Shown here piece after piece: positions 50,725 to 58,972 of a stretch of DNA of 64,000 bases. Each line of letters starts with the position of its first letter. The stretch's first letter is position 1. The stretch is from an uncultured Eubacteriales bacterium (GTDB lineage: Bacteria > Bacillota > Clostridia > Lachnospirales > Lachnospiraceae). The DNA is taken from positions 1-64,000 of the forward strand of contig ONHA01000021.1 of assembly GCA_900317515.1 (NCBI GenBank), given 5' to 3'. The translations under genes and the position numbers were made by a program. The notes beneath the pieces were generated by a model. The model searched no databases. It was not told where the DNA came from and saw only the letters and a list, made by a program, of their open reading frames with translations.

Positions 50725-51551
50725 AGTATTTGAGAATACTCCTTTTTGCGCTGCTTGCCGTGTCGATCGCGGCATTCGGCGTGGCAAAGGTACAGGAGAT
50801 TTCCGCGAGAAATGCCCATGTGCCGGTAATTGAGAGTGAGGATGGAACGCTGGAGCTCCCCTGTGATTACACGGAGGAGGAGCTTCTTGCCGGCGTGTCC
50901 GCCTTTGACGAGGAGGACGGCAACCTGACGGACAAGATCCTGGTCGGGTCATTTTCCCGTTTTGTCGAGCAGGGGACCTGCACGGTCACCTATGTCGTGT
51001 TTGACAGCGCAAATGCGGCGGCGACCTGCACGAGAAAGGTGCATTTTACGGATTACGAATCGCCGAGGATCCTCCTTTCTGAGCCGCTGGTCTTTACGGC
51101 CGGAAGCGGTTCCACCGATGAAGTGCGGGACCGCCTTCTCATCGAGGACAAACTGGACGGAAATCTGGCCGGGACGGCCCGGTTCTCCAACATCAGCGTC
51201 TACTATGATTATGAGGGCAGCTATTCCCTCACGGTGACCGCCTCGAACAGCTTCGGCGACACGGTGAGCGAGACGCTGCCGATCCATATCATCGACAAGC
51301 GGCTGACCGGTCTCATGATCTCCCTTTCCCAGCCGGTCGTCTACATCCCGAAGGGGAGCGGTTTTGAGCCGATGTCCTATGTGACCGGTGTCCGGGACCT
51401 GGGCGGGATCGCCTACACGGCGGAGGATCATGTGACGTGCGAGACGGACGTCGACACGTCGGTGCCCGGCGTCTACGAGGTTCGCTACGATGCGTCGAAT
51501 GCCGGCGGCTCGGTCGGCACAACCTGGCTGACAGTCATTGTGGAGGAGTGA
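50721..51551 (+). CDS. Exported protein with Ig-like (DUF5011-type) domains
   Basis: This 276-residue protein has an N-terminal signal or anchor (LRILLFALLAVSIAAFGVAK) followed by three tandem beta-sandwich repeats of about 80 residues. These show patterns such as GVSAFDEEDGNLTDKILV, TCTVTYVVFDSANAAATCTR and GVYEVRYDASNAGGS. These match bacterial Ig-like/DUF5011 domains of surface proteins. The start overlaps the previous gene's stop. It may hold or guide the polymer at the cell surface; the exact role is unknown. Confidence 0.78.
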   Translation: MKYLRILLFALLAVSIAAFGVAKVQEISARNAHVPVIESEDGTLELPCDYTEEELLAGVSAFDEEDGNLTDKILVGSFSRFVEQGTCTVTYVVFDSANAAATCTRKVHFTDYESPRILLSEPLVFTAGSGSTDEVRDRLLIEDKLDGNLAGTARFSNISVYYDYEGSYSLTVTASNSFGDTVSETLPIHIIDKRLTGLMISLSQPVVYIPKGSGFEPMSYVTGVRDLGGIAYTAEDHVTCETDVDTSVPGVYEVRYDASNAGGSVGTTWLTVIVEE

Positions 51552-51552
51552 G

Positions 51553-52920
51553 ATGAACCAGAGAATTACGGAAGGAAGCATGAGCCTCCGGGGATTTGTG
51601 AAGGATGTTCTCCGCAATTTCTGGATGGTGGTGCTCTCGGGCGTCATAGTGTTTTTCGGCCTGACGGGTGCGGCCGGGCTCACGGAGAAGCCGGTCTACG
51701 AATCGAAGGCTACGCTCGTCATCAGTTCAAAGGAGAGCTACAGCTCGCTGACATCCCTGCAGACCGCGGCCCAGATGGCGGCAGTCTTCAGCGAGGTGTT
51801 TCAGAGCGATTCACTGAAGAAAAATATCATGGAGACGGCAGGCGAGGAGATGAACGTGGATATCACCTGCCGGCAGGTCGAGGCGACCAACCTTCTCGCG
51901 CTCACGGCAGCCTCCGAGAATCCGCGCCACGCCTACCTCATGCTGCGCGCGGCCATCGAGAATTACGGGGAGGTGTCCGGCTACGTGTTCGGGCAGGCCG
52001 ACCTCGTCGTGCTCACACCGCCGGATGTCCCGACGGAGCCCGCCCAGCGGACGACGCTTCTTTCCTACCGGAAGATCCTGATCCCGGCCGCGATGCTCCT
52101 CATGGTATTCGTGATCGGCCTCTTTTATCTCTTCCGCTTCACGGTTAAGACTACCCGCGGGGCGAGACGGCAGCTGGAGGGGACGATCCTCGGGACGATC
52201 CCGTTTGAGAAGTCCGTCTTCGGCCGCGGCAGAAAGAACACGAGGCACCTGATCGGAGGGGCCTCCTCGACGATGGCATTTTCCGAATCCGTCCGCAGGG
52301 CGGCCCAGAACATCCAGCAGCACATGAACAAGAAGGAGGCGAAGGTCCTGCTGGTCACCTCGGCGACGCCGAACGAGGGCAAGACCATGACTGCCGCCAA
52401 TATCGCGGTCTCCCTGGCGGAGAAGAAGGCCAGAGTCCTCATCATCGACGGGGACTTCCTGAATCCCTCCCTGGGCAGGATCTTTGAGCCGGCTCCGGGA
52501 GCAGGCACGATCTCGGATATTCTCTCCGGGAAAATGAAACTCGGCGACGCGGTCTCCTACGACCGGAAATACCGCCTCTTCAAGCTCTACCAGGGCGACG
52601 GCCGGCAGGGACGAAACGCGGCGGGCGACCGGGACCGGATCGAGGCCATTGTGAACATCTGCAGGCGGGAGATGGACTACGTGATCATCGACAGCTCGCC
52701 CGTGACGGTCTCCGCGGACGCGGAGATGTGGATGGGCCTTTCCGACACGGCCCTCCTGGTCGTCCGGCAGGACTGGGCGGACGTCAGGATCATCAACGAT
52801 GCGGTCGACATGATCTGGACCAACACCGGCGATTTCACGGGGTTTGTCCTGAACGCGTTCGAACCCGAATGGGGAAGCGCGGGCAGATCGCAGCACTACG
52901 GTTATGAGAGCTACGCCTGA
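51553..52920 (+). CDS. Polysaccharide co-polymerase/BY-kinase fusion (first of two)
   Basis: This 455-residue protein has a Wzz-like region with two membrane helices (FWMVVLSGVIVFFGLTGAAG; ILIPAAMLLMVFVIGLFYLF) around an outside loop. A cytoplasmic tyrosine-kinase ATPase domain follows: Walker A TSATPNEGKTMTA, Walker A' VLIIDGDFLNPSLG and Walker B-like DYVIIDSSPV. The C-terminus has only a short Tyr group (YGYESYA). Such proteins set chain length through phosphorylation cycles. The start at 51553 follows GAGGAG. A second, related gene lies 21 bases downstream. Confidence 0.88.
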   Translation: MNQRITEGSMSLRGFVKDVLRNFWMVVLSGVIVFFGLTGAAGLTEKPVYESKATLVISSKESYSSLTSLQTAAQMAAVFSEVFQSDSLKKNIMETAGEEMNVDITCRQVEATNLLALTAASENPRHAYLMLRAAIENYGEVSGYVFGQADLVVLTPPDVPTEPAQRTTLLSYRKILIPAAMLLMVFVIGLFYLFRFTVKTTRGARRQLEGTILGTIPFEKSVFGRGRKNTRHLIGGASSTMAFSESVRRAAQNIQQHMNKKEAKVLLVTSATPNEGKTMTAANIAVSLAEKKARVLIIDGDFLNPSLGRIFEPAPGAGTISDILSGKMKLGDAVSYDRKYRLFKLYQGDGRQGRNAAGDRDRIEAIVNICRREMDYVIIDSSPVTVSADAEMWMGLSDTALLVVRQDWADVRIINDAVDMIWTNTGDFTGFVLNAFEPEWGSAGRSQHYGYESYA

Positions 52921-52941
52921 TTGGATACGGAAGGATAGGAC

Positions 52942-54423
52942 ATGGAGAGAGGAAGACAACACACGGAGGATGCGGGCCTTCGGGATTTCATAGATTTCGG
53001 CCAGCTGTTTCGGGACTTTCTGCGCTACCTGCGGAAATACTGGCACATCCTGCTCATTATGACCGTGCTTTGCGGCGCGGGCTACACGGCTTTCCGGATC
53101 GGCACGACGAAGCCTGTCTACCGGAGCGAGGCGACCTTCACGGTCGGCCTTGTCGGCGCGCAGAATTCAAATACATCCTATTATTATTCGACGACGGCTG
53201 CGGCCCAGATGTCGAGCACGTTCCCCTATATCCTGGAGAGTGATTATTTTAGGAGTCTTCTTCTGGAGGAGCTGGGGGAGAGCGAGCTCGGCGGCTCGAT
53301 CGGGGCTTCCGTGATCGAGAGCTCCAACATGGTCACCATGTCGGCGGAGGCGCCGACCGCGGAGGAGGCGGCGAGGATCCTGAAGGGGGCCATGGCGGTT
53401 TACCCGAAGGCGGCCTATTTCGTGCTCGGCAGCATTGAATTTTACGTGATCAACGCGCCGAACCTGCCCGAGACGCCCGTCAACGTGAGCTCTCCGGTGC
53501 GGCTGGCCGTGATCGGCGGGATCGCCGGCCTCTTTCTTGCCTGCTTTGTCATTCTGCTCCTCACGATCATCCGGCGCGATGTGCGCTCGGAGGAGGACGT
53601 GGCGAAAGTGTCGGATATGAAGCTTCTGGGTCAGCTTCCGCTCATCACCGGAAAGGCGAGGAGCACGGGGAGAGCCAGAAAGCTCTGGTCCGTGTTTGAT
53701 GAGCGGACCCCCTATGAGTACAGAGAGAGCATCCGTTCGCTGGCCGGACGTCTCCTCAACACGCTGCGTAGGATGGACGGCGAGGAAACGGAGAGCGGCG
53801 AGGGCAGAGTGATCCTCGTGACCGGCACGGCTCCGGGTGAAGGCAAATCGTCCCTGTCGGTCAATCTCGCGGAGGAGCTGACCCGCGAGGGCAAGAAGGT
53901 TGTCCTGGTGGATGCGGACCTCCGCAAGCAGGGCGATGCCGACCTCGTGGATGCCCCGGAGGATGCGATCGGCCTTGTGGATATCCTGTCCGGCGGTCGG
54001 GAGGTCTATGTAAAGAGGGCTCCGGCGGGGTTTGCATTTATCGGAAATGCACAGCGCGTCCTGAAGAACCCGGTCAGGCTCCTCTCCGACGAGCGCATGC
54101 ATGACGTGGTGGAGAGCCTCCGGAAGAGCGCCGACATCGTGATCTTCGACACACCGCCGGCGGGCGCTTTCCAGGATGCCTCCATTCTCGCACCTTACGC
54201 CGACGGGATCCTCTACGTGATCCGCTGCGGCGAGCTGACCCAGGACGAGCTCGGCGAGGCGCTCTACTCCCTCGCGGAATCGCCCGCCCCGCTTCTCGGC
54301 TACGTGCTGAACGCATGCCCGGAGTCGGAAGGCAGCTACGGCTACGGAAGGTACGGCTACGGCCGCTACGGTTATGGTTACGGGTACGGCTACGGGAAAA
54401 ACTACGGGTACGGAAAAGACTGA
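52942..54423 (+). CDS. Polysaccharide co-polymerase/BY-kinase fusion with Tyr-rich tail (second of two)
   Basis: This 493-residue protein has the same plan: two helices (YWHILLIMTVLCGAGYTAFR; LAVIGGIAGLFLACFVILLL), Walker A GTAPGEGKSSLSV, Walker A' VVLVDADLRKQGDADL and DIVIFDTPPAG. It ends in an extended Tyr/Gly tail (from about residue 465, many YGYG units), the autophosphorylated cluster of BY-kinases. Together with the first fusion it may form a mixed ring. The tail DNA is itself repetitive. It closes the first half of the locus. Confidence 0.9.
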   Translation: MERGRQHTEDAGLRDFIDFGQLFRDFLRYLRKYWHILLIMTVLCGAGYTAFRIGTTKPVYRSEATFTVGLVGAQNSNTSYYYSTTAAAQMSSTFPYILESDYFRSLLLEELGESELGGSIGASVIESSNMVTMSAEAPTAEEAARILKGAMAVYPKAAYFVLGSIEFYVINAPNLPETPVNVSSPVRLAVIGGIAGLFLACFVILLLTIIRRDVRSEEDVAKVSDMKLLGQLPLITGKARSTGRARKLWSVFDERTPYEYRESIRSLAGRLLNTLRRMDGEETESGEGRVILVTGTAPGEGKSSLSVNLAEELTREGKKVVLVDADLRKQGDADLVDAPEDAIGLVDILSGGREVYVKRAPAGFAFIGNAQRVLKNPVRLLSDERMHDVVESLRKSADIVIFDTPPAGAFQDASILAPYADGILYVIRCGELTQDELGEALYSLAESPAPLLGYVLNACPESEGSYGYGRYGYGRYGYGYGYGYGKNYGYGKD

Positions 54424-54463
54424 AAAAGTTTTTTAAAAATATATCGCATACTTGAAAAACATG

Positions 54464-54500
54464 TGCTATACTGACACTATCTGTAGGCAGGTGCCTGCAG
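54464..54500 (+). promoter_or_regulatory. Extended -10 promoter and leader hairpin of the PqqD-radical SAM operon
   Basis: TGCTATACT (54464-54472) is an extended -10 element. A hairpin CTGTAGGCA-gg-TGCCTGCAG follows at about 54481-54500. It gives the PqqD cassette its own start site within the polysaccharide locus. Confidence 0.5.
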
Positions 54501-54524
54501 TGTTTGGATTGCAGGCGGAGCGAT

Positions 54525-54791
54525 ATGAAGGTTAAAAGCGGATTTATACTTCGAAAGATAGGCTCAAAATACATGGCGGTCCCCGTCGGGGAGCGCACGC
54601 GGGACGTTCACGGCATGGTTGCCCTGAACGAGACGGGCGCATTTATCTGGCAGCTTCTTGAGGAGGATCGGACCGGGGAAGAGGTCATCGAAAAGATCCT
54701 TGAGGAGTACGATGTCGACCGTGAGACCGCAGCCGGAGCACTCGCCCGCTTTAAGGCGAAGCTGGCGGAGGAAGGGGTTCTCGGCGAATGA
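54525..54791 (+). CDS. PqqD-like peptide-recognition protein
   Basis: This 88-residue protein has the PqqD/RRE fold: an N-terminal beta hairpin (SGFILRKIGSKYMAVPVG), then VHGMVALNETGAFIWQLLEE with the family's N-x-T-(G/A)-x-x-(I/L)-W motif, and a closing helix with VDRETAAGALARFKAKLAEE. PqqD domains bind leader peptides and present them to radical SAM or other modifying enzymes. The ATG at 54525 has GGAG four bases upstream. Its stop overlaps the radical SAM start by four bases. Confidence 0.9.
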   Translation: MKVKSGFILRKIGSKYMAVPVGERTRDVHGMVALNETGAFIWQLLEEDRTGEEVIEKILEEYDVDRETAAGALARFKAKLAEEGVLGE

Positions 54792-55840
54792 GCGACTGTG
54801 ATTTTCTTGCGGGGACGCTGGATCATTTTACAGAGGAGCTTAAGGAGATTGCCCGGCGGGACGCGATCCCGGTGAACGGCATCTTCGAGCTCACCGCAAG
54901 ATGCAATTTCGACTGCCGCATGTGCTACGTGCACCTTACCCCCGACGAGATCCGGAAGCAGGGCCGCGAGCTCACGAATGCAGAGTGGCTTGCCATCGCC
55001 GAAAAGGCGAGGGAGCGCGGGATGCTCGAGCTCACGCTGACCGGCGGCGAGATCTTCGTCCGGAGGGACTTTCGGGAACTCTACACCGAGCTCAAGCAGA
55101 TGGGTTTTCTCATCAATCTCATGAGCAACGGGTATCTCGTCGATGAGCGGGTGATGGAATGGCTTGCCGAGGATCCGCCCTACGCGATGCGCTTTACGCT
55201 TTACGGCGCCTCCAACGAGACCTACCGGGCGGTGACCGGGATCCCGGACGGATTTGACCGCGTAAGCCATGCGATCGATCTTGTGAAAGAGGCTGATATC
55301 CCCTTCTATCTGATGGGGCTTATCATAAAGGAAAACAATGCGGACCTGCTGAAAATGTATGAGTTCGCAAGGGAAAAGAAGGTTTACTTCCGTCATTCCA
55401 TCGCGCTTGTGCCCCCGGTCAGGGGAGCGAAGCAGGACGCAGCGGCTCACCGGGTGGATTTCACAAAGTTTCCGAAGGAGGCTTTTAAGGATCTCCCGAA
55501 GGCGGAGAGGATCTACAGACATCATCCACGTCAGCTGCTTGACTGTGCACACTACCGGCGCGGGTTTGTCGTGACCTGGAACGGAAAGATGCAGCTCTGC
55601 AGCTTTCTCTCCGATCCGGCGGAGGATGTGAGGGAACTTGGCTTTGACAGGGCCTGGGAGAAGCTTCTTTCGGATCTTGAGCAGCTTCCCGAGCCGGAGA
55701 AATGCGGAACCTGCAGGTACGAAGGCTTCTGCAGACGATGTCCCGGGGTGCTGGCGGCGGAAAGCGGCAGTACCGGTCGGGTGACGGACTCTTACTGCAG
55801 GCAGGCAGAGTTTGTATATGGGATTTACCACAATGAGTAG
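54788..55840 (+). CDS. Radical SAM/SPASM peptide-modifying enzyme
   Basis: This 350-residue enzyme has the radical SAM motif at Cys39, Cys43 and Cys46 (ARCNFDCRMCYVH) and the TGGE SAM-binding strand at 85-88. Its SPASM domain has all seven cysteines: Cys253, then G-x4-Cys271, Cys306-x2-Cys309-x5-Cys315-x2-Cys318 and Cys337. Such enzymes carry auxiliary Fe-S clusters and make C-S, C-C or other links in peptides, or oxidise them. Overlap with PqqD shows they work together. The likely substrate is the next gene product. Confidence 0.92.
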   Translation: MSDCDFLAGTLDHFTEELKEIARRDAIPVNGIFELTARCNFDCRMCYVHLTPDEIRKQGRELTNAEWLAIAEKARERGMLELTLTGGEIFVRRDFRELYTELKQMGFLINLMSNGYLVDERVMEWLAEDPPYAMRFTLYGASNETYRAVTGIPDGFDRVSHAIDLVKEADIPFYLMGLIIKENNADLLKMYEFAREKKVYFRHSIALVPPVRGAKQDAAAHRVDFTKFPKEAFKDLPKAERIYRHHPRQLLDCAHYRRGFVVTWNGKMQLCSFLSDPAEDVRELGFDRAWEKLLSDLEQLPEPEKCGTCRYEGFCRRCPGVLAAESGSTGRVTDSYCRQAEFVYGIYHNE

Positions 55841-55852
55841 GAGGAGCAGATA

Positions 55853-56218
55853 ATGAAAAGAACATTTGAGGAGCCGGAAGTCAGGAAGATTCTGATCAAC
55901 CTCAGGGAGAGCATTGCCGACGGTTCCGGCGGTCCGGATGCCCATGTCTCCATCATTTTTGCGACCGTGCAGGCGATGGCAGGCTGCACCGACCTGATCA
56001 ATGACACGCTGCCGAATCCGGGTGTTATTTCCGGAAATACGCTCATGGATTGGATCATCGCAAATGCGGCCGCCCTTGCGAATTGCTCGACGATCGGCGT
56101 GGAGCCGGAGACGAACGTGCGGCTTTTCGCAGCGGCACCGGCGCAGACCGGCGGCAGGGGAACCGTGGTCTACGATGTGCCGAAGGATATCGCGGATACC
56201 TACGGCATGAAGTATTGA
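55853..56218 (+). CDS. Unknown 121-residue protein, candidate precursor or substrate of the radical SAM enzyme
   Basis: I recognise no family. The first residues, MKRTFEEPEVRKILINLRES, contain F-x-x-P-x-V, close to the Y-x-x-P-x-L leader motif bound by PqqD-like RREs. Then come a Gly-rich turn (ADGSGGPDAHV), a hydrophobic middle with two Cys (QAMAGCTDL; AALANCSTIGV) and a C-terminal part ending in YGMKY. It begins 13 bases after the radical SAM stop, with GGAG upstream, and is followed by a hairpin terminator. It is larger than usual RiPP precursors, so a partner protein is also possible. Confidence 0.65.
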   Translation: MKRTFEEPEVRKILINLRESIADGSGGPDAHVSIIFATVQAMAGCTDLINDTLPNPGVISGNTLMDWIIANAAALANCSTIGVEPETNVRLFAAAPAQTGGRGTVVYDVPKDIADTYGMKY

Positions 56219-56252
56219 TGCCGTCTTCAAAAGCTGAATATACCGACACCGT

Positions 56253-56294
56253 AAAGAATCCTGCTTTGACACTGGGCGGCAGGATTCTTTCTTG
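56253..56294 (+). terminator. Terminator or attenuator after the candidate precursor
   Basis: AAAGAATCCTGC and GCAGGATTCTTT form a 12-bp stem, followed by CTT and T-rich bases. It stands between the precursor-like gene and the ABC gene, where partial read-through would favour high precursor expression. Confidence 0.75.
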
Positions 56295-56319
56295 TGCTTA
56301 AGGGGTTGTAAGGCAAAGG

Positions 56320-58089
56320 ATGAACACAGCCGGGAAAATAAGAGGCAAACTGAACAGGGAAAAGACGGGGGCTTTCCTCTCGGAGATGCGCTGGCTTGCC
56401 GGCTACAGCTGGAAATACCGCCTTCGGATGGTCTGGTACGCCCTGTGCGGGCTCATCAGCACGGGCCTTGGCCTCGCCGGGTCGGTCATCAGCAAGCATA
56501 TCATCGATGCGGTGACCGGGGCTGACTCGGGAGGGCTTGTTCTGGCGGTTGCCTTCTACGTGTTCTCCCAGGTAACATCCATCGCGATGAATGCGGCCGG
56601 AAGCAGGATCTCCGCAAAGATCAGTATCGATGTCGAGCAGGAGATCCGGGCGGATGTCTATGACAAGGTCATGAACGCGGACTGGCAGGCGATGACCCGC
56701 TTCCACTCGGGCGACATCATCACCCGCGTCGAGGGGGATGTCGGAACCGTCTCGGGCACCGTGCTCACCTGGCTGCCGAACCTTGTGACAAGGCTGATCC
56801 AGCTTGCCGGCGCGTTCTTTATCATTTTTCGCTATGACCGCATGCTGGCGGTCCTGGCGCTCCTCACCGCGCCGATCTCCCTCCTGCTCTCGAGGGTCGT
56901 TCTCCCCCGCATGAAGCGCTACAACGAGGAGATGCGGCAGATGAACGCAGAGATGATGGTATTCAAGGAAGAGTCTTTCCACAACCTGGAGAGCCTGAAA
57001 TCCCTGGGACTCACCCGGGCTTACGGAGAGAAATTCCGTTCTGTCCAGAAAAAATACCGCACCATGCGGCTTGACTACAATGCATTTACGATCCTGACTC
57101 AGGCGCTCATGTCGGGAGCGGCCATGCTGGTCGGGCTCGTCTGCTTCATCTGGGGCGTCTACCGCCTCTGGAGCGGCGCGATCACCTACGGAACGATGAC
57201 GCTGTTCCTGCAGATGGCCTCCCAGCTCTCGTCCTCCTTCTCCGTCCTGGCCGGCATGGTTCCGGGCATGATCCAGGCGGCGACGGCGGCCGGCCGCATC
57301 ATCGCGGTCACGGAGCTGCCCGAGGAGAAAAATGAAGACCGCGAAGCCTCCGAAGAGCTCCTTCATGAGAACCCGGACGGCATGGCGGTCTTTATGCGCG
57401 GCGTGACATTTCGCTATGCGGGCGGCGGAACCGTATTTGAGCAGGCGGACCTTGAAGCCCGCCCGGGCCGGATCATCGGGGTCATAGGCCCTTCGGGCGG
57501 CGGCAAGACGACGCTTATGCGGCTGCTTCTCGGGATCGTTGCCCCCGAAAAAGGGGAACTGTACGCCGAGGGAGCGACAACCGGCGGAAGACTGACTGTT
57601 TCCGCATCGACGAGAAATTTATTTTCCTATGTACCCCAGGGCAACACCATGCTGACCGGAACCGTGGCGGAGAATCTCCGCGTCATGGATGGGAAGGCGG
57701 ATGAGGGCAGACTCATCGAGGTGCTCCGCCGGGCGGGTGCGTATGATTTTGTCGCGGCGAAGCCCGAGGGGCTTGACGCGAAGGTGAGGGAGCGCGGCGG
57801 CGGCTTCTCCGAGGGCCAGATCCAGCGGCTTGCGATCGCGCGGGCGCTGCTTTCCGACGCGCCGGTCCTGCTGCTCGACGAGGCGACCAGCGCGCTCGAC
57901 CCGGAGACGGAGCGGCTCGTGCTCGCGGGGATCCTCGGGTTTGACAGGACAAAGACCGTGATCGTGACGACCCATCGCCCGTCGGTCCTCGGCTCCTGCG
58001 ATGCGGTTTACCGGATCGCGGACGGGACGATACGGGAGATCGCAAGAGAGGAAGCTGTTCGGCTTATGGAGGGGCAGGAAGAAAAATGA
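56320..58089 (+). CDS. ABC exporter (fused permease and ATPase)
   Basis: This 589-residue protein has a six-helix type IV exporter permease (residues 20-310) and an ATPase domain: Walker A GPSGGGKTTLMRLL, signature FSEGQIQRLAIARAL and Walker B VLLLDEATSALDPE with a closing HRPSVL switch His. There is no C39 peptidase at the N-terminus, so any leader removal would need another protease. Its stop overlaps the kinase start by four bases. It probably exports the modified peptide or a lipid-linked product. Confidence 0.92.
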   Translation: MNTAGKIRGKLNREKTGAFLSEMRWLAGYSWKYRLRMVWYALCGLISTGLGLAGSVISKHIIDAVTGADSGGLVLAVAFYVFSQVTSIAMNAAGSRISAKISIDVEQEIRADVYDKVMNADWQAMTRFHSGDIITRVEGDVGTVSGTVLTWLPNLVTRLIQLAGAFFIIFRYDRMLAVLALLTAPISLLLSRVVLPRMKRYNEEMRQMNAEMMVFKEESFHNLESLKSLGLTRAYGEKFRSVQKKYRTMRLDYNAFTILTQALMSGAAMLVGLVCFIWGVYRLWSGAITYGTMTLFLQMASQLSSSFSVLAGMVPGMIQAATAAGRIIAVTELPEEKNEDREASEELLHENPDGMAVFMRGVTFRYAGGGTVFEQADLEARPGRIIGVIGPSGGGKTTLMRLLLGIVAPEKGELYAEGATTGGRLTVSASTRNLFSYVPQGNTMLTGTVAENLRVMDGKADEGRLIEVLRRAGAYDFVAAKPEGLDAKVRERGGGFSEGQIQRLAIARALLSDAPVLLLDEATSALDPETERLVLAGILGFDRTKTVIVTTHRPSVLGSCDAVYRIADGTIREIAREEAVRLMEGQEEK

Positions 58090-58952
58090 AAAGCTGGTTC
58101 CGTATCGCCGGAAAAAACATCCTCATAGAAGGCGCCGGCAGCAGGGCAAGACGTTTCTTCCGGGGCTTCGAGTCCGGGGAGGGCGAGCCGTTCATGACAT
58201 TTAAGGCAGAGCTTCCCGGTGAGGAAGCAATATCGAGCGGATCCGAGGAGGAGCTCCTCTTCGGCCTTCGGGTGACATACATGGAAGGTTCCTGGCCCTG
58301 GAGATTCGACGCCAGGCAAAGCTCCCGCGAGTATCTGCTCGCTTCCTCTGATTTTACATCCTGCCGGATCATTTCCAAACCGATCATCACGGGTGAGATG
58401 CCGGATGATCCCGCCGACGAGCCCCGCTGGAGGGGCCTCATCCTCGGCGCGATGGCGGCAAAGGGAGCGCTCTCCGGCATGCTCCTCGCCCATGCCTCCG
58501 CGGTGGAATACGAGGGGGAGGCAGTCATCTTTACGGCTCCGTCCGGGAGCGGCAAGACGACGCAGGCCGAGCTCTGGAACAGGTATCTTAAGGCGCGGAT
58601 CCTGAACGGGGACAAGGTGTTCATTTCCCGGGAGGAGGACGGATTTTACGCGTACGGCTCCCCCTGGGCGGGCTCATCGCCCTACCGGGAGAACCACGGG
58701 GCTCCGATGCGGGCCGTCATCGTCCTTCAAAAGGGGGAGAAAAATGAAATCCGGCGCCTTCGAGGCGAGGAGCTCCTCCGCTTCTTTGTTCCGAACATCT
58801 TTCTTCCCTACTGGGAGGGGACGCTTCTTGACGCGGCGCTCGGAACGCTGGACGCCCTTGTCTCAGCCGTTCCGGTGTACCTTCTCACCTGCCGCGCGGA
58901 CGAGGAGGCGGTCCTCCTCACAAAAAAGGCTGTTTTCGGGGATCAGATGTGA
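58086..58952 (+). CDS. HprK-like serine kinase family protein
   Basis: This 288-residue protein has the HPr-kinase core: MLLAHASAVEYEGEAVIFTA followed by the P-loop APSGSGKTT (151-159), then LNGDKVFIS with an acidic residue. The N-terminal 120 residues do not match true HprK. Relatives (HprK-related kinases) phosphorylate lasso peptides in paeninodin-type clusters or occur with PqqD in polysaccharide loci. Overlap with the ABC gene ties it to the export step. The substrate is unproven. Confidence 0.85.
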   Translation: MKSWFRIAGKNILIEGAGSRARRFFRGFESGEGEPFMTFKAELPGEEAISSGSEEELLFGLRVTYMEGSWPWRFDARQSSREYLLASSDFTSCRIISKPIITGEMPDDPADEPRWRGLILGAMAAKGALSGMLLAHASAVEYEGEAVIFTAPSGSGKTTQAELWNRYLKARILNGDKVFISREEDGFYAYGSPWAGSSPYRENHGAPMRAVIVLQKGEKNEIRRLRGEELLRFFVPNIFLPYWEGTLLDAALGTLDALVSAVPVYLLTCRADEEAVLLTKKAVFGDQM

Positions 58953-58972
58953 CCCCGCTGGAGATGTAAGCG

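Noticed and set aside
54608-56272. Minus-strand open frame of 554 codons opposite the PqqD-radical SAM genes
   Set aside because: The plus-strand genes have exact motifs and overlapping starts; the antisense frame shows none.
54788-58952. Lasso peptide cluster
   Set aside because: The lasso cyclase (asparagine synthetase-like) and transglutaminase-like leader protease are absent; only PqqD- and HprK-like genes are shared with such clusters.
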